Below, in pieces: positions 59,336 to 64,000 of a stretch of 64,000 bases of DNA. The notes under the pieces are model-generated. The model worked only from the letters and a program-made list of their open reading frames with translations. It was not told where the DNA came from and made no database searches. The stretch is from Podospora pseudoanserina (lineage: Eukaryota > Ascomycota > Sordariomycetes > Sordariales > Podosporaceae). The stretch's first letter is position 1; each line of letters starts with the position of its first letter. The stretch is from contig NW_026946672.1 in the NCBI RefSeq assembly GCF_035222485.1, forward strand, positions 1,612,001 to 1,676,000, written 5' to 3'. A program made the translations under genes and the position numbers.

Positions 59336-59743
59336 CTTTTGTCATCTCCCCATATTTGGTCTCTGTGGATGTTGTTTGGTGATGGATAGTGCGGATATCC
59401 CAGCAGCTCACTGAAGCTCGGGGAGCTCACCGGCCGTGACGCCGCAGCCCGCCCGCCCAGGCTCCAACTGTGAGCTGGCCCGGCTGACCCCAAAATCCAC
59501 ACTGTGCGCCTCCTGCCGTTTGGCAAATGAGGCAACCCCAACCCCCAAGCCAGACAAAACCCCTGTCACAATGGCGGGATTTCAGCTGTAAGCTCACCAG
59601 CTCACGTCGTTTAACTCTCACTGCATTGTTGCCCGACTTTAAACTCTCGGGCACCTTGCTTTCCGTTGCTTTAAACTTGTTTCTCTTCATTCTTGTCTTT
59701 GTCGGGTAATACTTCCTTCCATCTATCATCCCATCCCCCAACC
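59336..59743. promoter_or_regulatory. Short divergent promoter of vps16 and atg16
   Basis: Only 408 bp separate the two start codons, the tightest divergent spacing in the window, so both promoters must overlap or adjoin. No coding feature inside. Confidence 0.5.
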
Positions 59744-59999
59744 ATGCAAAACTGGCGAACAGAATACATCACCGGAATCAAGGATGCCGAGAAGCAACAT
59801 CCCGTCAACCGGGAGCTAATCGCAGCATGTCAGTTTTATCCACCCACAAGACCGACAACACCACCAACCCCGCTATCACCACCTCCCCTCCCCTCCCCTC
59901 CCCTCCCAACTAACCTCCCTCCTTCTCTCTCAGACTCCCAACTCTGCGACCGCCTCTCCACCCTCGAAGCCGAAAAAGCCCTCCTCCAATCTCAACTCC

Positions 60000-60034
<35 letters not shown>

Positions 60035-60520
60035 CCCCCTCCTTCCTCCTCCCGGAAAACCACCACCACCACCCCGCCTCCAACCTCCTCCCCCTCTTCT
60101 GACGATACCAACGCAACTATTACCCGCCTCCGCCTTGACCTAACCGAAGCCCTCCGCTCCAAATCCCAATTCCAATCCCGCCTCGCAAAATCCGACGATG
60201 AGCTCGCCCGCCTCCGCACAAAAACCACCTCCGATTCCAAAGCCCTCGCAGACCTGACCGCCCAAGCCCGGACACTATCCCGCAAACTCCGTGACCGAGA
60301 AGAGGAACTCCGCGCGAAAAACAAGCTCGTCGCCGACGTCCAAGATGAGCTCGCCGTGCTAAACATGCAGCTCGACCAGGTGGAAAAGCAGCGCGCAAAG
60401 AGAGAGGCCGAGTACAACCACCTCCTGAGCCGGTATATGGTGCGCGTGGAGCAGGAGACCGAGGCGATGAATCTGGAGCATGACAAACCTTCTTCTTCAT
60501 CAACAAAACAGAAGAGGTGA
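59744..60520 (+). CDS. atg16: Autophagy protein ATG16
   Basis: Two exons (59744-59828, 59934-60520) encode 223 aa. The N-terminal Atg5-binding helix is typical: MQNWRTEYITGIKDAEKQ, then PVNRELIAA-Y-SQLCDRLSTLEAEKAL across the intron. A pure run of 12 CAA codons gives polyGln, followed by Pro/Ser/Thr low-complexity. The second half is a long coiled coil (LTEALRSKSQFQSRLAKSDDE; LRDREEELRAKNKLVADVQ; MQLDQVEKQRAKREAEYNHL) ending MVRVEQETEAMNLE, as in fungal Atg16. Atg16 dimerises and binds the Atg12-Atg5 conjugate to direct Atg8 lipidation at the growing autophagosome. The 105-nt intron is also open in frame, so an unspliced product would contain 35 extra, mostly Pro, residues. Confidence 0.92.
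59999..60034 (+). repeat. (CAA)12 trinucleotide repeat in atg16
   Basis: Twelve uninterrupted CAA codons coding for polyglutamine between the Atg5-binding helix and the coiled coil. Confidence 0.9.
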
Positions 60521-60885
60521 TTTTGCGCGGTGGCAAAGCAATGTTGGCATCAGCCATATTCACAGGTATACTTGTGAAATGTATGGGGATATCTGAACAG
60601 AAAAGGTACGTATGCTATACATGCGGTTTCAGTCGCTCGCGCTATTCCTTCTCTTCTTTTCCGCTTCTTCTCTTTCTCCTCCTCCCTTTTTATACATGAA
60701 AACAATCCTGACAAGCCATACTCGTGCAAAGTATTCAACGCTTTCAACCTAAACCCAACAAACAGACCATATAACCGTCCTCCATTTCCATCCTAGCACC
60801 GCGCTTTTTTGAAACGCTCAACGTTTTCAAAAAGCAAAAACGCTCCTTGTCCTAACAGAAACAAAAGAAAAAAGAGACAGGAAAA
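60521..60885. other. Intergenic between convergent atg16 and dot1
   Basis: About 365 bp, two 3' UTRs; T/C-rich, nothing recognised. Confidence 0.5.
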
Positions 60886-62521
60886 TTACTTCCTCGTCGA
60901 AATACAATACGTCCCCGCCGCCCCCGTCCAGCTGACGTACTCCTCCGGGTACGTCAAATGCTCCACATCCAAGATCGACGAAGCGACATCGTTCTCAGCC
61001 AGCTTGTTGTCGTGCACAAACGTCTTGAGCGACACAATCTTGCATCCAATCTTGAGGTCGAGAAACATGTTGACAAGGTTGTCGTTGAGCTGCGAGGTGA
61101 AGGCCTGATTGTTCACCAGCACCACGTCGGCCCGCTTAAGGGACTCGAGGATCGGTTCGTTCTTACGGAAATCGCCCCTCTCGAGGTAGACCTTTCCGGG
61201 CGCTACCCCCCACAGCCGGCAGCGGGCGGCGAATTCCTTTTTCTGCGCGTCGGCGAGGTTGCAGGCGTTTTCCATCATTTCGCATCCCCAACTTTCGCAG
61301 CCTATTTCGAGGGCTGCTTGGAGCACGACGTTGCCAACGCCGGATCCCAAATCGACAAAAACCATGTCCGAGGTCAGTTGGGTGCGCTCGAAAATGTCCG
61401 AGATGAAGGGGTGGAGGAGCTCGCCGTAGACGTTGTCGGTGCCGTTTTCGTACTTGGCGAGGAGCTCGACTTTGGGGGCTACGGTGCGGTCGTATACCTG
61501 GTCTAGGATGAAGGCGACGAGTTCCTGCGGGACTCCTCGCATGGTTTCTAGGTTCTTGGCGATCACACCTTTGCGCTGGAGGGCGAACAGACTTTCGCTA
61601 TATTCTTTGAGCACTTCTTTGAAACCCTTGCCGTCGTTTAGATTTTTGCAGCGTTCTAACCGGCGGTAGATGCCGGAGTTTTGGTCTAGAAACGGGCGGG
61701 CTTCCTCTTCGGAGAGGTAGATGGATGCGACGTGGCGGACAACGGTCAGGATGTCTTGAGCGCCTTCGATCTTGTCTTTACCTTTTACCAGTTCGTATCT
61801 GTGGAAGAGGTGGACTGTTAGCTTTTTTCAATGCGCGCATATAGACTTGCACCTTTGTCGAGAACAAAAGATGGCAGTTGTAGAAGGTAGATATTAATAT
61901 AGAACAAGCGTACTTCTCCTTGTGGTTCGAGCCCGGGTAGCGCAACCGGACGCCTACCTCATCTCTTGACAGTCCCATAACCGGTTGGCACTTTTCGCTG
62001 AGGCTGGCGACTTCGACGGCGTGAATTATTGGCAGCAACTCGCCTTCGGACTCCCTGTCGCCCTTCCACATCTTTGGGTGGCGGACCCGGCGGTTGGGGT
62101 CATGTCGCCGCAGCTGTTCGAGACGCTTGAGGCGCTTTCGTGGGTCGAGCTGGTCTTGCCAGTCGTCGTCGGAGGCGGAGTCAGAATCGGAGTCTGAGTC
62201 GAAGGACGGGGAGGCGGGGGAGTGGCTGGCTCGAGGTCGCTTTCGGCTGTTGCTGGATGTAGAGGAGGAAGGGACTTTCAGGGCGGAGGATGGGTCGAGG
62301 TAGCGGGAGGAGCCATTTTGGGACTTGCGGGCGGAGGGCGGGAGGGGGGAAGCGCGAGGTGTTGAGGTTGTGGAGGGGGATGCGCGCACCGAGGAGGTGA
62401 TTCGGGAGGTGGAGGGGGGGGCGGAGGTAGATTTTGGCTTGGGTTTTTCGGGGAGGGTCTTCTTTACGGCGCGGACTTCGGTTTTTACTTTGAATTTTGA
62501 TTTTTGGTTGAAGATACTCAT
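60886..62521 (-). CDS. dot1: DOT1 histone H3 lysine-79 methyltransferase
   Basis: Two exons (62521-61914, 61798-60886) encode 506 aa. Residues 1 to about 150 are basic and Ser/Pro-rich ([20 protein letters not shown]...). The catalytic domain follows: [24 protein letters not shown], then [18 protein letters not shown], the SAM-binding motif [57 protein letters not shown] and the C-terminal [16 protein letters not shown]. These are DOT1 signature segments. The enzyme methylates H3K79 in nucleosome cores and affects silencing and DNA-damage responses. The ATG at 62521 is preferred because MSIFNQK is the conserved family start; upstream open frame to 62890 is low-complexity and probably 5' UTR. 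Confidence 0.95.
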
Positions 62522-64000
62522 CTTCGGGGTGGGACACGCTGGTGAGGCTTCGGGGGCGGGGGGGGTTTTGTTGGTAAAGTGGAGAAGCAGGGGGTATATG
62601 AGGGCGGTTTTGACCAAGAGTAGGGGGAGGGGGGTTGGGCGAGAGTGGTGGTTGGAGGGGATCGCAGGTGAAGCTGTATGGAATGGGATCTGGGAACGGA
62701 ACGGGAGCGACGACGCGTGGCGCTGGCGCGACGGGAATATCGCTGTCGCAAGTATGAAAGACCGCTGTGAAGACGTCTTAGGTAGTTGGGCTATATGAAG
62801 AGTATCCGCCAAGGGTATAGTCGCCTTGTGGTACCGTATAGTCAGGAGAGGGGTCGTTGCTGGACGTGGGTTGCGGTGGTGGTGAGACACAGGTGTGGGA
62901 GGATTTCAGCTCGGTGAGGCGGCAGCGCTCATTTTCTCCCCGCTGAGCGTCAAGGCAAGGCGGCTTTGGCAGCTGCCAGCTCGCAGAAAGGCCGCGCTAG
63001 CGACCCTGCACTGTGGTGCCATTTCTCGAAGTCATGTGACTCGACTTGGCGGGACAGGTGCGAGTGGGGCAGGCGATAACGAGATAAGACGATACCGTCC
63101 GATAAGGAGCACCGATACGGATACAACCTCAGAGTCCTGTGTAAGTGGACGGTTGGCCTCCTTGTATTATCTCAGAGTACAGCACTGCAGTTTTGAAGCA
63201 TGCTGATTGTACAAAGTCTCACACGAGAGCCACACGAGCCTGCTATGGTCTCAGTGTGAGGACCCTGTGTATCACCACGGAGCTTACGACGGACTCTCAT
63301 GGAGATGACCATCTGTCTGCTTCTCAGACCACACTGGAGGCCCCTTGGTACTCTGAAGAGTGAGATAGAGCATCTCAACGGCCCTCGAAGCAATTGAAGC
63401 TGAATAGACGTGACACAAATCACATGCTCACGTGTAAAAAAGATTGTTCTGGTCCGTTCTACTGTATCCAGCTGGTTGGGATCACTGATCTACCGGTCTG
63501 TGAAGATTTATCCGATCGAAACTGAGGGAATCCAACAAAGGACATTCGCTCGTAATTGGGAAGCTTGAAGTGCATGCTCGGGGCAGGGGTGAGGGGAGAA
63601 ATCGTCTCGTCAGGCGACGAGAACAAGCGGCTGCCCACGCCTCTAGCTCTTGAAGCTCAGGCAAATTAGCTTGAAGGTGGAAATTCGTGGCCAGCAGAAA
63701 CTGGGATCTTGTACAACAGCAAAGGTGATGGTAGTGGCTGTCAACGCTGTTAAGAGATTGGTGCAATGCCAAGGCCCATATCTATGACGTCATGGATCGC
63801 AACGTCCTTCGTTTGCAGCCACAACGTCGCGAGACTGTTGCTTTGTGCTTCAAAGCCCAACCGTTACGTCAATCTCCCCATTTCCGGGGTGTTTGTCCGC
63901 AGTGGATTCTGGAGCTGGTTTTACACACGTGTGTGTGGAGGAGGAGAGCTGTCATCAAAATCCCTGAATGCTCGCCATCTCCACCGAGGAATATTCACAA
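62522..64000. other. Upstream region of dot1 to window end
   Basis: No gene recognised in 1.48 kb. Contains a dense cluster of GATA motifs (separate entry). Confidence 0.45.
63074..63123 (+). promoter_or_regulatory. Cluster of six GATA motifs
   Basis: GATA occurs at 63074, 63083, 63091, 63101, 63114 and 63120, six times in 50 bases on one strand, about 550 bp upstream of dot1. Such clusters are typical targets of fungal GATA factors (AreA/NIT2, White Collar, SreA types). Functional role inferred. Confidence 0.45.

Noticed and set aside
62522-62890. N-terminal extension of the DOT1 frame to 62890
   Set aside because: Low-complexity; the family typically begins near MSIFNQ, so this is treated as 5' UTR.

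Overview
This window looks like a gene-dense stretch of a filamentous ascomycete nuclear genome, most likely a Sordariomycete close to Sordariales. The evidence is short (about 50-115 nt) GT...CTAAC...AG introns, long low-complexity tails on the proteins, and fungal-specific families: a velvet regulator, a DUF6594 membrane protein, DUF6546-type F-box repeats, a YML020W-like hydrolase and a fungal ADF-H scaffold. I see no bacterial operons, CRISPR array, intact transposon or AT-rich RIP block.

Layout. 0-6.1 kb: two unrecognised large genes in head-to-head orientation. One (minus) encodes a ~920 aa protein with hydrophobic segments near its C-terminus. The other (plus) encodes an 844 aa protein carrying a central Hint (hedgehog/intein-type) autoprocessing fold. 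This pair is the best candidate for an undescribed system. 6.9-8.7 kb: a frameshifted F-box-type relic with a 26-T run. 8.9-10.3 kb: a DUF6594 membrane protein. 10.3-19.7 kb: about 9.4 kb without a recognisable gene, ending at velC, a velvet-family developmental regulator. 23.3-28.7 kb: RRP5, a ribosome assembly factor. 29.9-32.7 kb: a YML020W-like alpha/beta hydrolase. 34.5-38.6 kb: a long ADF-H protein. 41.1-42.0 kb: a MYND-finger gene broken by one in-frame stop.

The right third is a run of conserved housekeeping genes: a PTC1-like PP2C phosphatase, VPS2/CHMP2 (ESCRT-III), FZO1 (mitofusin), the MPP alpha subunit, a DMA1-type FHA-RING ubiquitin ligase, VPS16 (HOPS/CORVET), ATG16 (autophagy) and DOT1 (H3K79 methyltransferase). 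Membrane remodelling, vacuole/autophagy and mitochondrial functions are over-represented, and several pairs are divergent. VPS16 and ATG16 share only about 410 bp of upstream DNA.

Two genome-wide habits stand out. Many genes change from C-rich to G-rich on their coding strand toward the 3' end. Several introns are multiples of three without stops, so that retention would give an in-frame insertion. Exon boundaries were inferred by eye from splice signals and reading-frame continuity; gene-family names rest on recognised motifs, not on database searches.
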